Of a stretch of DNA of 33,077 bases, positions 1 through 7,261 are shown one piece after another. This DNA comes from CAYLRU01 sp964386565. GTDB lineage: Bacteria; Desulfobacterota; Desulfobacteria; Desulfobacterales; UBA5616. Numbering within the stretch: position 1 is the stretch's first letter; the number at the start of each line of letters is the position of its first letter. A model generated the notes under the pieces. It did no database searches and was not told the origin of the DNA. It saw only the letters and a list, made by a program, of their open reading frames with translations. The position numbers were made by a program, and so were the translations under genes. Where the stretch lies: NCBI GenBank assembly GCA_964386565.1, contig CAYLRU010000031.1, positions 1-33,077 on the forward strand, given 5' to 3'.

Positions 1-487
1 ATTATTGAAAATCGGATCGCCGCCTAATGCCATACACAACATTTGACAATAACTCCTGTTTATCGGCTATCGTTCTTTATATTTTTTAATCCACCCTGTC
101 AAGGGATAAAGCGCCCTTTCCCGTGCCGCCCGCAGCCCGCCGTTTATCCGAATCAAACGTTTCCGACAAATAGATGAGAATTTGTACAAATCCGCTCAAC
201 AACTGCATTTATGAGGTCTTATGATTTTTCATGCAAGATTTAAGTCATGTCGGTAATCCCGCTATGGCGGGACTGGTTCAGAGCAGGGCCGGAACGATTT
301 TCAAACCACAGGAACAGCGTGCTGTTTTAAAGGTTTCAAAAGAGCGAAAACGCAGCTCCCGGCCAAAAGGTGCCATTTCCGGATGGACATTAAGTAATAA
401 GTTCTTGCGCATAGCAGATCATTTTAGTATCAGAGGCATGCAGATCACAGATCCAGAGACTTATATATAATAAAGGAAAAATATAAA
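1..487. other. Gene-poor stretch upstream of the DUF1015 gene
   Basis: I see no convincing gene in this stretch. An ATG-initiated reading frame of 79 codons at 231-470 has no well-spaced Shine-Dalgarno, and its protein has no recognisable composition or motif. It also runs through a perfect hairpin (TCCCGC-TATG-GCGGGA, 257-272) and through a repeated noncoding element at 264-388, so I treat it as chance. A small AAGGG/CCCTT hairpin lies at 101-118. The last 100 bases probably hold the leader of the following gene. Confidence 0.6.
264..388 (+). repeat. Copy A of a two-copy ~125-nt noncoding element
   Basis: This stretch aligns with the reverse complement of 18382-18507. By hand count 89 of 114 positions are identical without a gap from position 275 on (about 78%), and the shared start ATGGCGG is reached by one single-base indel. 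Conserved blocks include GGTTCAGAGCAGGGC, TTTCAAAAGAGCGAAAA and GGCCAAAAG. Differences between the copies are not concentrated at any codon position. The frame that is open in copy B is closed here at 254-256 (TAA) with no start codon after it. That argues for a nucleic-acid element rather than a gene. It ends about 100 bases before the DUF1015 start and lies in the same orientation as that gene. Confidence 0.8.
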
Positions 488-1816
488 ATGGCAACTGTTA
501 CCCCATTTAGAGGTGTTGTGTATAACCCGGACATCATCCAGAACCCGGCCGATGTCTGCACGCCACCTTATGACGTCATCTCAGCAGAAGAACAGCAACA
601 ATTTTACGAGCGACACGAAAACAATATTATCCGCCTGATACTCGGAAAAACGTTTGCCACTGATACGGATTCGAACAACCCCCATACCCGGGCAGCGGAC
701 TATTTTAAAACATGGCTGGCCCGGCAGGTCCTGATCCAGGATGAAACACCCGCCATCTATCTCACAGCCGTTGAATTCATCACCGAAAGGCAATCCGTAA
801 CCCGTTACGGAATGATTGCCCGGGTAAAACTGGAACCTTTTGAAAAAAAAATTATCCTGCCCCATGAAAAAACATTTTCCAAGGTAAAATCAGAGCGCTT
901 AAATCTGATGAAAACCTGCCATGTGAATCTCAGTCCCATCTTTGCCCTCTATCCTGATACGAACAACACCATATTAAACCGGCTCAAGGAACATGCCGGA
1001 CAACGAAAGCCGGACACGGGTTTTACGGATTATAAGGGGTTAAAGCACTGCATGTGGCGAATAACCGATGGAGCCCTTCATCAATTTGTTGCGGATGCCA
1101 TGTCGGATAAAACACTTTATATTGCAGACGGCCACCATCGATATGAAACCGCGCTGAATTATAAAAACTGGATCGCAGCGCAACACGCCGGCTTTTCAGG
1201 CGATCATCCGGCCAACTTCGTAATGATGTACATGTCCTGCATGGATGAACCGGGTTTGACCATTCTGCCGGCGCACCGGTTACTGAGCGGTTTGGATGAT
1301 GCCGTCCTGTCCTCATTTATTCGGAATGCCGACAAATATTTCGAGATCACCGATTTCCCATACAGTGACGGAAACAAGGCGTCAGCCCGCTTAAAATTTC
1401 AGGCATCCCTGAAGGCCAACCATTCAGAAAAAACTATCGGCGTCTGCATAAAAAACAACCCGCATTATTATCTGCTGAAAACAAAACCCGGCATCATGGA
1501 TTCACTTTTTTCCGATGAGCTGCCCGATTGTCTCATCACCCTTGACGTCACCTTATTAACCCATCTTGTTTTTATGAAACTGCTCGGGTTTGATACCCAA
1601 CGTCTGGATAACGATAAGTTAATCCGCTACACCAGTGATACGGAAAAGGCCTTGGACGCCGTGGAAACGAATACGTGCGACGCAGCTTTCATCTTAAACC
1701 ACACCAAGATCGAGCAGGTAAAGCAGGTAGCCGAAGAGGGACTGATCATGCCGAGAAAATCGACCTATTTTTATCCAAAAGTTATCACGGGGCAGGTAAT
1801 GTATAAATTGTATTAA
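488..1816 (+). CDS. DUF1015 family protein
   Basis: The 442-residue protein is a full-length member of the DUF1015 family (about 400-450 residues), often annotated as SerC-like or HPr-kinase-like without biochemical proof. Visible family hallmarks are PPYDVIS at residues 26-32, PHEKTF at 125-130 and the very conserved DGHHRYETAL at 214-223. There is no signal peptide or membrane segment, so it should be cytoplasmic. The start is supported by AAAGGA ending about 10 bases upstream of the ATG. It converges on the methyltransferase gene with only 9 bases between the stop codons. The biochemical function is not established for the family. The family call is secure; the role is unknown. Confidence 0.9.
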   Translation: MATVTPFRGVVYNPDIIQNPADVCTPPYDVISAEEQQQFYERHENNIIRLILGKTFATDTDSNNPHTRAADYFKTWLARQVLIQDETPAIYLTAVEFITERQSVTRYGMIARVKLEPFEKKIILPHEKTFSKVKSERLNLMKTCHVNLSPIFALYPDTNNTILNRLKEHAGQRKPDTGFTDYKGLKHCMWRITDGALHQFVADAMSDKTLYIADGHHRYETALNYKNWIAAQHAGFSGDHPANFVMMYMSCMDEPGLTILPAHRLLSGLDDAVLSSFIRNADKYFEITDFPYSDGNKASARLKFQASLKANHSEKTIGVCIKNNPHYYLLKTKPGIMDSLFSDELPDCLITLDVTLLTHLVFMKLLGFDTQRLDNDKLIRYTSDTEKALDAVETNTCDAAFILNHTKIEQVKQVAEEGLIMPRKSTYFYPKVITGQVMYKLY

Positions 1817-1825
1817 CTGCCTGTT

Positions 1826-2596
1826 TTAAAACCTCGTCCAAGGTCCGACAGCGGCATTTCGGCTCGGCTCAAACATCTTCTGAACCTCGTCTGTATAGTT
1901 GCCGTCATCCTCATAAATATAAAGCGGCGGCGCAATCTCCATTTCCGGTCCACCGCCTTTTACGCCTTTGGCAATGACCATTTTTGCCTGATCGTTTTTG
2001 TATGAATGAACCATCCGGATCCATTTGGGTTCGAGTCCCCCTGCACGCATGTGGAAAATGAGATCCGCCGTCCGGATTGCCGGGTAAATCATGACAAGCC
2101 TTCCGGATACCTTCAATATCCGGACGGCAGTGGTGATGATATCGGTCAGGGTGGCCTTGATTTCATGACGGGCCACGGCTTTTTGGGGGTTTGGATTGAG
2201 TTTTCCCGAGTCAATCCGCCGGTAAGGAGGATTACAAACAACGACATCCACGAAAGATTCGACCATATCCCGGCTCAATGACTTAAGATCACATTGCAGA
2301 ACCCTGATTTGGTTTTCCATTCGGTTTAATGAAATATTCCGGCGGGCAAGATGCGCCAGTTCTTCCTGGATCTCCACCCCCCATAAAAACACATCCGGAT
2401 AGCAATAACCCAGCATCAATGGGATAATGCCGCAACCGGTTCCCAGATCAACCACCCGATCACCCGGTTTGAGGCGGATATGGCCGGCAAGCAACACCGC
2501 ATCAATGGAAAAACGGTACCCCGAGCGTTGCTGCCAAACGGCCAGATCCCCGTTATAAAAGGTATCCTTGGTGTAATCCGGTGCATCATCAGCCAT
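1826..2596 (-). CDS. TrmN6-like N6-adenine methyltransferase
   Basis: This is a 256-residue class I SAM-dependent methyltransferase. The SAM-binding motif VVDLGTGCG is at residues 48-56 and the catalytic NPPY of amino-methyltransferases is at 122-125. The N-terminal block with GYRFSIDAVLLAGH is typical of the TrmN6/YfiC group, which methylates A37 of tRNA-Val in Escherichia coli. The exact substrate here is an inference. The reading frame could extend 42 codons further upstream, but that part lies inside the preceding DUF721 gene. The ATG at 2596 places the family N-terminus correctly and gives an 8-base overlap with the upstream stop, suggesting translational coupling. Confidence 0.85.
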   Translation of the reverse strand: MADDAPDYTKDTFYNGDLAVWQQRSGYRFSIDAVLLAGHIRLKPGDRVVDLGTGCGIIPLMLGYCYPDVFLWGVEIQEELAHLARRNISLNRMENQIRVLQCDLKSLSRDMVESFVDVVVCNPPYRRIDSGKLNPNPQKAVARHEIKATLTDIITTAVRILKVSGRLVMIYPAIRTADLIFHMRAGGLEPKWIRMVHSYKNDQAKMVIAKGVKGGGPEMEIAPPLYIYEDDGNYTDEVQKMFEPSRNAAVGPWTRF

Positions 2597-2906
2597 TTTC
2601 AACCGGTCCGATTCGATATTGAATATCTTCCAATACGGATTTGCCGAGAAGCGCATTGATTTTTTCGACGGTTTCCTTATTTGAAAACTGTAATTCCTGG
2701 AGCCAGACAGAACCCGCAACATTCACCACCAGTATCTTCCCCTTGAGTTCCACAGGTCTTGCATTTTTCGCCGTCAAAGGACCTGCGACATCTGTCCAGG
2801 CATTCCATATGTCAATGATTTGACCGGATCCGCTTTCCAAATCCCCCATCAATTTTTGCACGACTGACCCGATATGCTCAAATCGCGTATTCTTTTTCAT
2901 CCTCAT
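2589..2906 (-). CDS. DUF721 / DciA-like protein
   Basis: The 105-residue product matches the DUF721 family. It has the WxxVAGPLTAKNARPVELKG core (about residues 36-55), then ILVVNVAGSVWLQELQ and a C-terminal segment ending in DIQYRIG. DUF721 includes DciA, the helicase loader that recruits DnaB in most bacteria lacking DnaC. The equivalent role here is inferred from the family, and short DUF721 proteins are not all shown to load DnaB. The gene is the first of a two-gene minus-strand unit with the methyltransferase and is divergent from hflK, with about 300 bases of shared upstream region. Confidence 0.85.
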   Translation of the reverse strand: MRMKKNTRFEHIGSVVQKLMGDLESGSGQIIDIWNAWTDVAGPLTAKNARPVELKGKILVVNVAGSVWLQELQFSNKETVEKINALLGKSVLEDIQYRIGPVENG

Positions 2907-3040
2907 TTTAACACCCCGGCCCGAACAGACCTGTAACGTTAACCTTTAGCCTATAGAGCCTGCAGCCTTTTAATGACTATATCCGCAAACAGGAATTCAA
3001 TCAAAGTTTTTTTTTACATCCTGCTGCGGTTCATTTGTTC

Positions 3041-3069
3041 TTGACTATAAATTCCTATTCCATTAAATA
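3041..3069 (+). promoter_or_regulatory. Candidate sigma-70 promoter for hflKC
   Basis: TTGACT at 3041-3046 is followed after 16 bases by TTAAAT at 3063-3068 (4 of 6 to TATAAT) in an AT-rich stretch between the divergent DUF721 and hflK genes. The spacing is good but the -10 match is modest. The rest of 2907-3205 shows no gene. Confidence 0.35.
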
Positions 3070-3205
3070 TATAAAAAGATTTAGTATAATTCATCCCCCC
3101 CTTCGGCTTGGGAGATGAATGCTTTCGCTAATATTTTACCATTCCCTTTTTCATATGAAATCCGGATGCTTTCCAAACGCTTCGGTCGATGAAAACAGGG
3201 ATGAA

Positions 3206-4267
3206 ATGACGGGAAAAACAATGAACTGGGATTGGGACAAACTAAAAGAACAACAGAAGCGAAACCGCCCACCTTCTGGGCAGGCGCCGCCGCAAGTGGA
3301 TGAATTGATTAATAAATTGAAGAAAATTAATTTTCCGGGCGGTACCGTCATTGTCCTTGTCGTTATCCTTTTTCTATTGGGATATTCCGCCTTCTACACG
3401 GTCGGCGTGGATGAGGTCGGTGTGGTTCAACGCTTCGGAAAATACATCAGGACCGCCCAGCCGGGATTGAATTTCAAACTGCCCGCCGGCATTGAAAAGG
3501 TGACCAAGGTCAAGGTGTTAAAGGTTTACAAGGAAGAATTCGGTTTCAGGACACTAACCGGCAGGGAACGTCCGACATTTTACGCTGAAACCGAAAACGC
3601 GAACGTATCGTTGATGCTCACCGGTGATTTGAACGTGGCCGTGGTTCCGTGGATCGTACAGTACCGCATTAAGGATCCATATAATTTCTTGTTCAAGGTC
3701 CATAATCCGACGATGCTGTTAAGAGACATGTCCGAGGCCGCCATGCGCCTGGTAATCGGAGACAGAAGCATCAATGAAGTGATCAGCAAAAGGGACGAGA
3801 TTGCGGTTGAAGCCAAGCTGGTTCTCCAGAAGGAACTCGACAGCGCGGAAACCGGCATTAATATCGTTACCATTGAAATGAAAAAGACCAATGTCCCCGG
3901 TCCGGTTCAGCCATCCTTCAACGAAGTGAACCAGGCAACCCAGGAAAAAGAACAGACGATCTATCAGGCACGCGAAGACTATAACAAGGCCATACCGGCT
4001 GCCAAGGGCGAGGCTGAACGAACCATCAAGGCGGCGGAAGGTTATGCCCTGGACAGAGTTAACCGGGCAAAGGGTGACGCGGCGAGATTTACATTGTTGT
4101 ATGAGGAATACAGCAAGGCCAGGGACGTCACCAAGCGAAGAATGTATCTTGAAATGATCAAGGACGTCTTCCCCAGGCTTGGTCAAAAATATATCATTGA
4201 CGCGGAACAAAAAAACCTCTTACCCCTGCTTAACCTGGGACAACAACAAAACGGTACTGACAAATGA
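3206..4267 (+). CDS. hflK: HflK, SPFH-domain regulator of FtsH protease
   Basis: HflK forms with HflC a membrane-anchored complex that encloses and modulates the FtsH protease. With this start the protein has 353 residues: a polar N-terminus rich in K, Q and P (1-40), one membrane segment (about 46-64), then the SPFH/band-7 domain beginning TVGVDEVGVVQRFGKY, and a coiled-coil tail rich in A, E, K and R (YNKAIPAAKGEAERTIKAAEGYA). The frame is open to 3119. I chose the ATG at 3206, preceded by CAGGG at 5 bases; the ATG at 3221 with GGGA is nearly as good. Its stop overlaps the hflC start in ATGA. Confidence 0.93.
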   Translation: MTGKTMNWDWDKLKEQQKRNRPPSGQAPPQVDELINKLKKINFPGGTVIVLVVILFLLGYSAFYTVGVDEVGVVQRFGKYIRTAQPGLNFKLPAGIEKVTKVKVLKVYKEEFGFRTLTGRERPTFYAETENANVSLMLTGDLNVAVVPWIVQYRIKDPYNFLFKVHNPTMLLRDMSEAAMRLVIGDRSINEVISKRDEIAVEAKLVLQKELDSAETGINIVTIEMKKTNVPGPVQPSFNEVNQATQEKEQTIYQAREDYNKAIPAAKGEAERTIKAAEGYALDRVNRAKGDAARFTLLYEEYSKARDVTKRRMYLEMIKDVFPRLGQKYIIDAEQKNLLPLLNLGQQQNGTDK

Positions 4268-5217
4268 AATCAAAAGGAATTTATATAATTATTGCTGTTG
4301 CCGTAATTCTTTTAGTTTTTTATGCATCGGCATACGTGGTGGACGAAACCGAACAGGTGGTGGTCACCCAATTCGGCAAGGTGGTGGGTACACCCACAAT
4401 CGAACCGGGATTGTACTTTAAGATCCCGATTATCCAAAACGTCACCTATTTCCCCAAAAACCTGCTCCAATGGGACGGCGACCCCGGGCAAATCCCGACC
4501 CTGGAAAAAACCTACATCTGGGTGGATACCTTTGCCAGGTGGAAAATCATCGATCCGGTGAAATTTTTCCAAACGGTAAACAACACGATCAGCGCCAAAG
4601 GAAGACTTGACGACATCATCGATCCGGCGGTCAGAAACTTCATCACCTCATACCGGCTGATTGAGACGGTGCGTAACTCCAACCGGGAACTGGATACATT
4701 TGAAATCGGAATGGATGATGAAAAGGCCAACCGCCCCACATTCAGCAGCGTTAAAACAGGCAGGGAAAAAATTACCGAGGGCATTTTAAAGCAGGCAAAA
4801 CCCAAGCTGGAGCCCTTCGGCATCGAACTGGTGGATGTCAAAATCAAACGGGTTAATTACGTGGAGGCAGTCAGGACTTCCGTTTACGGCCGAATGATCG
4901 CCGAAAGAAAGCAGATTGCGGAAAAATTTCGATCCGAAGGCCAGGGGGAAGCCCGGAAAATACTGGGGGAAAAAGAACGATACCTGAAGCAGATCACGTC
5001 CGAAGCTTACCGGAAAGCCCAGGAAATTAAAGGCAGGGCAGATGCCGAAGCAACCAAGATTTTTGCTGAAGCATTTGGTGTTGATCCGGAATTTTACTCG
5101 TTTGTTAAAACCCTCGAAATCTACGGGGCATCCCTTAACAAAGACAGTTCCCTCGTTATGTCCACCGACTCGGATTTTCTGAAATATCTAAAAGGGTATT
5201 CATCCGGGGAAAAATAA
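4264..5217 (+). CDS. hflC: HflC, partner of HflK
   Basis: This 317-residue SPFH-domain protein starts with a short cytoplasmic tail and a membrane segment at about residues 5-24, followed by VVDETEQVVVTQFGKVVGTP, the typical HflC opening of the band-7 domain. Its end is a helical region with ERKQIAEKFRSEGQGEARKI and an alternating A/E/K pattern (YRKAQEIKGRADAEATKIFAEAF). It begins four bases before the end of hflK, so the two subunits are translationally coupled in the usual order. A strong hairpin about 50 bases after its stop ends the operon. Confidence 0.95.
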   Translation: MKSKGIYIIIAVAVILLVFYASAYVVDETEQVVVTQFGKVVGTPTIEPGLYFKIPIIQNVTYFPKNLLQWDGDPGQIPTLEKTYIWVDTFARWKIIDPVKFFQTVNNTISAKGRLDDIIDPAVRNFITSYRLIETVRNSNRELDTFEIGMDDEKANRPTFSSVKTGREKITEGILKQAKPKLEPFGIELVDVKIKRVNYVEAVRTSVYGRMIAERKQIAEKFRSEGQGEARKILGEKERYLKQITSEAYRKAQEIKGRADAEATKIFAEAFGVDPEFYSFVKTLEIYGASLNKDSSLVMSTDSDFLKYLKGYSSGEK

Positions 5218-5265
5218 AAAGGTGCGATGCCATCAGCAGTCGTTAATGCTTTTTCCCCCTGAAAT

Positions 5266-5306
5266 AAAGATACCGGGCCCCTGTTAAAAGGGAGGCCGGT
5301 ATCTTT
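5266..5306. terminator. Bidirectional hairpin after hflC and the bS22-like gene
   Basis: Arms 5266-5276 (AAAGATACCGG) and 5296-5306 are perfect reverse complements over 11 bp, and part of the interior (CCCT/AGGG) pairs too. It lies between the convergent hflC and bS22-like genes. On the minus strand the stem is followed by TTTATTT, on the plus strand by a weaker T run, so it can serve both directions. Confidence 0.8.
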
Positions 5307-5341
5307 ACAATACGGGACAACAAATTGGATTAAAGGTGTTC

Positions 5342-5440
5342 CTACTTGCCCTTTCTTCGCTGATGTCGCGTACGGGCCAAGAGTTTTCGGTGCTTATGCT
5401 TGCGCATTTTTTTCCTCCGCTTTTTGACAACACTGCCCAA
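5342..5440 (-). CDS. bS22-like / AURKAIP1-COX24 domain small ribosomal protein
   Basis: A 32-codon gene starts at TTG (5440-5438) behind a near-perfect Shine-Dalgarno, GGAGGTGATC, on the minus strand. The product begins MGSVVKKRRKKMRKHKHRK and continues LLARTRHQRRKGK, so about half its residues are K or R. This matches the AURKAIP1/COX24 domain found at the end of mitochondrial ribosomal protein mS38 and in the tiny actinobacterial ribosomal protein bS22, which sits near the decoding centre. Its short length and TTG start make it easy to miss. Convergent hflC and a bidirectional hairpin bound it downstream. Ribosome association in this lineage is an inference from homology. Confidence 0.88.
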   Translation of the reverse strand: MGSVVKKRRKKMRKHKHRKLLARTRHQRRKGK

Positions 5441-5711
5441 CAGATCACCTCCAATCCTATAGTATATTGATTTTCAAAAACCCGGTGTTTTCCAGGGTAA
5501 AACCAAAATCAAGGCTTTTATGCCCTTTTGTTTCAAGTCAATCCTCTTGCTAACATTATTTTTGTTTATTTGTCCACATTTTTTTTCATTTCCATTAAAT
5601 TAACACTATAAAATAAAACAGGATTGTTGCCGTTAAAATGGTTAAACCGGTTGATATGACCCGGCGGGTATGATAGAAAATAATCCTAAATTCAACTTAA
5701 TCTGAAAAAAA

Positions 5712-6251
5712 ATGAACCGACTGGTAACGTTTAATTCCAATCAAATCGGTATTATCAACAATTCCGTTCAGCTTGCCGAAGAACTGGTCAGCAATGCCTA
5801 TAAACTGTCTTCAAGCCAGTGGTTCAGAAATAAATACGACGTCAGGACGCTGGCCGATCTTTCGCAGGATGAAATCGTTCATGGTCCGTTTGCACAGATT
5901 CTTCACTACAGGGCAAGACCCAAAAACTCAACCCTGGAATCCAAATCCTACGATTTTTACAAGATATGTCTCCAGGACCATTCCATCCTTTCCGTTGTCA
6001 ATCAGTTCCCCGAAATTCAACTGTTTCCTTTTTCACTTTATATCATTATCCACGAGCTTGTTCATATTGTCAGGTTTATTAAATTCCTCCAGAATTTCCA
6101 TGCTTCATCAAAGGAAAAAATGGATGAAGAAAAAAGAGTTCACCGGAAAACCCGTGAAATTCTTGAGAACATGAACATCATGGGGGTTAAGGAGGTGTTG
6201 GATTTTTATCGCCAATGGGTCATCCTGATTGAAGATCTCAAAAGTCCCTAA
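5712..6251 (+). CDS. Unknown protein with an HExxH motif
   Basis: I do not recognise the family. The 179-residue protein has no signal peptide. A hydrophobic helix ends in IIIHELVHIVRF with HELVH at residues 114-118, the HExxH signature of zincin metallopeptidases. A charged helix follows (KEKMDEEKRVHRKTREIL), and E139, E140, H144 or E149 could be a third ligand. The N-terminal half contains YKLSSSQWFRNKYDVRTLADLS. No good Shine-Dalgarno precedes the ATG, so the start is uncertain. The upstream 270 bases separate it from the divergent bS22-like gene. A metalloprotease activity is only suggested: a helix with a chance HExxH cannot be excluded. Confidence 0.75.
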   Translation: MNRLVTFNSNQIGIINNSVQLAEELVSNAYKLSSSQWFRNKYDVRTLADLSQDEIVHGPFAQILHYRARPKNSTLESKSYDFYKICLQDHSILSVVNQFPEIQLFPFSLYIIIHELVHIVRFIKFLQNFHASSKEKMDEEKRVHRKTREILENMNIMGVKEVLDFYRQWVILIEDLKSP

Positions 6252-6266
6252 GAAACGTTTTCCCCC

Positions 6267-6294
6267 TTGACAACGTCAGAAGCCTGACTATATT
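6267..6294 (+). promoter_or_regulatory. Sigma-70-like promoter for the FmdB-type gene
   Basis: TTGACA at 6267-6272, a 16-base spacer and TATATT at 6289-6294 (5 of 6 to consensus) give a good housekeeping promoter about 90 bases before the fmdB-like start. The spacer holds an inverted repeat GTCAG-AAGC-CTGAC (6275-6288), which could be a weak terminator for the preceding gene or an operator. Confidence 0.5.
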
Positions 6295-6380
6295 TATGAA
6301 AATTTTCAGGTAACTTGTTTTTAAGATTCTTTTTTTCAGCAATTCGATTGCTCGATTATTGCCGATAAGGGAGAAAGGTC

Positions 6381-6671
6381 ATGCCGATTTACGAATATGA
6401 ATGCGAAAAATGTGGCGAAATTATCGAGGCGTTTCAAAATTTTTCGGACGAACCATTGAAAAAGTGCAGCCATTGTTCGGGAAAGCTTCACAAAATCATA
6501 TCCCAAAGTACATTTCACTTAAAAGGAACCGGATGGTATGTGACGGACTATGCCGGTAAAAAACAGAGTCCCGATATACAGAAAAAAAATCAGGACAACG
6601 CCACTTCATCGGACACAGGAGCGGCAAAAAGCGCAAAAACAGACAGCAAATCCGGTTCTGATGCCGATTAA
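6381..6671 (+). CDS. FmdB/CxxC zinc-ribbon regulatory-type protein
   Basis: The 96-residue protein starts MPIYEYECEKCGEIIE and has two CxxC pairs at C8/C11 and C29/C32, the zinc-ribbon signature of the FmdB family. FmdB was first proposed as a regulator of formamidase and amide-utilisation genes; most members have no tested role. After the ribbon comes FHLKGTGWYVTDYAGKK, also family-typical in Desulfobacterota, and a low-complexity K/S/D-rich tail. GGGAGAAAGG precedes the ATG. It is upstream of groES with 237 bases between them, so co-transcription is uncertain. Confidence 0.88.
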   Translation: MPIYEYECEKCGEIIEAFQNFSDEPLKKCSHCSGKLHKIISQSTFHLKGTGWYVTDYAGKKQSPDIQKKNQDNATSSDTGAAKSAKTDSKSGSDAD

Positions 6672-6908
6672 GGACTTGCCCCTGGTCAGGCGTTATGGAA
6701 AAAAATGAAAAAAATCCATAGATTCCCTTTACAACAAAAAAAACATGATTATTGTTTTGTAGTTGTGTTACAGCCAAACTCGATCCGGCAAGCGTCATCG
6801 GCCCGAGATTGTGAATATATCAGCAGTGCACTGTTTTTTAATGATTTTCAATTTAACGCCAACAACCATTAATATTCATATGTCTACGAGGAAAGGAGAT
6901 TTAAAACG

Positions 6909-7196
6909 ATGAAACTCAGACCATTACAGGATCGAATCTTAGTTCAACGCGTTGAAGAAGAAACCAAAACCAAGGGCGGCATTATTATTCCGGATACCGC
7001 CAAGGAAAAGCCGGCTGAAGGCAAGGTCATCGCCGTGGGAAACGGCAAACTCGGCGACGACGGCAAGCGGGTTCCCCTGGAGGTTAAAAAGGGCAACCGT
7101 ATCCTTTTTGGGAAATATGCGGGAACGGAAGTCAAAATCGAGGGCGAAGAATATCTCATTATGCGCGAAGACGATGTTCTTGGTGTTATAGAATAA
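6909..7196 (+). CDS. groES: Co-chaperonin GroES
   Basis: The 95-residue product is a standard-length GroES: MKLRPLQDRILVQRVEEE, then the mobile loop that binds GroEL (about residues 17-32, KTKGGIIIPDTAKEKP), and a C-terminal EEYLIMREDDVLGVIE. GroES caps the GroEL cage during ATP-driven protein folding in the cytoplasm. AAAGGAG lies 12 bases before the start. groEL follows after 65 bases in the usual bicistronic order. I found no CIRCE repeat and no clear heat-shock sigma promoter in the 237 bases upstream, so its regulation cannot be read from the sequence. Confidence 0.97.
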   Translation: MKLRPLQDRILVQRVEEETKTKGGIIIPDTAKEKPAEGKVIAVGNGKLGDDGKRVPLEVKKGNRILFGKYAGTEVKIEGEEYLIMREDDVLGVIE

Positions 7197-7261
7197 GTCT
7201 ATTTCATTTCATTTTTATTAAGATTAATAAGATTTAAGATAAAAAACGGAGGAACTTAACA

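Noticed and set aside
231..470. 79-codon reading frame upstream of the DUF1015 gene
   Set aside because: It has no usable Shine-Dalgarno and no family resemblance, and it overlaps a hairpin and the repeated noncoding element in a frame that is not shared with the second copy.
2026..2045. tRNA-like T-arm sequence GGTTCGAGTCCCCC
   Set aside because: It is inside the minus-strand methyltransferase coding region; no acceptor stem, D-arm or anticodon arm can be fitted around it.
6672..6908. CIRCE or heat-shock sigma promoter before groES
   Set aside because: I looked for the TTAGCACTC inverted repeat and for a sigma-32 type pair and saw neither.
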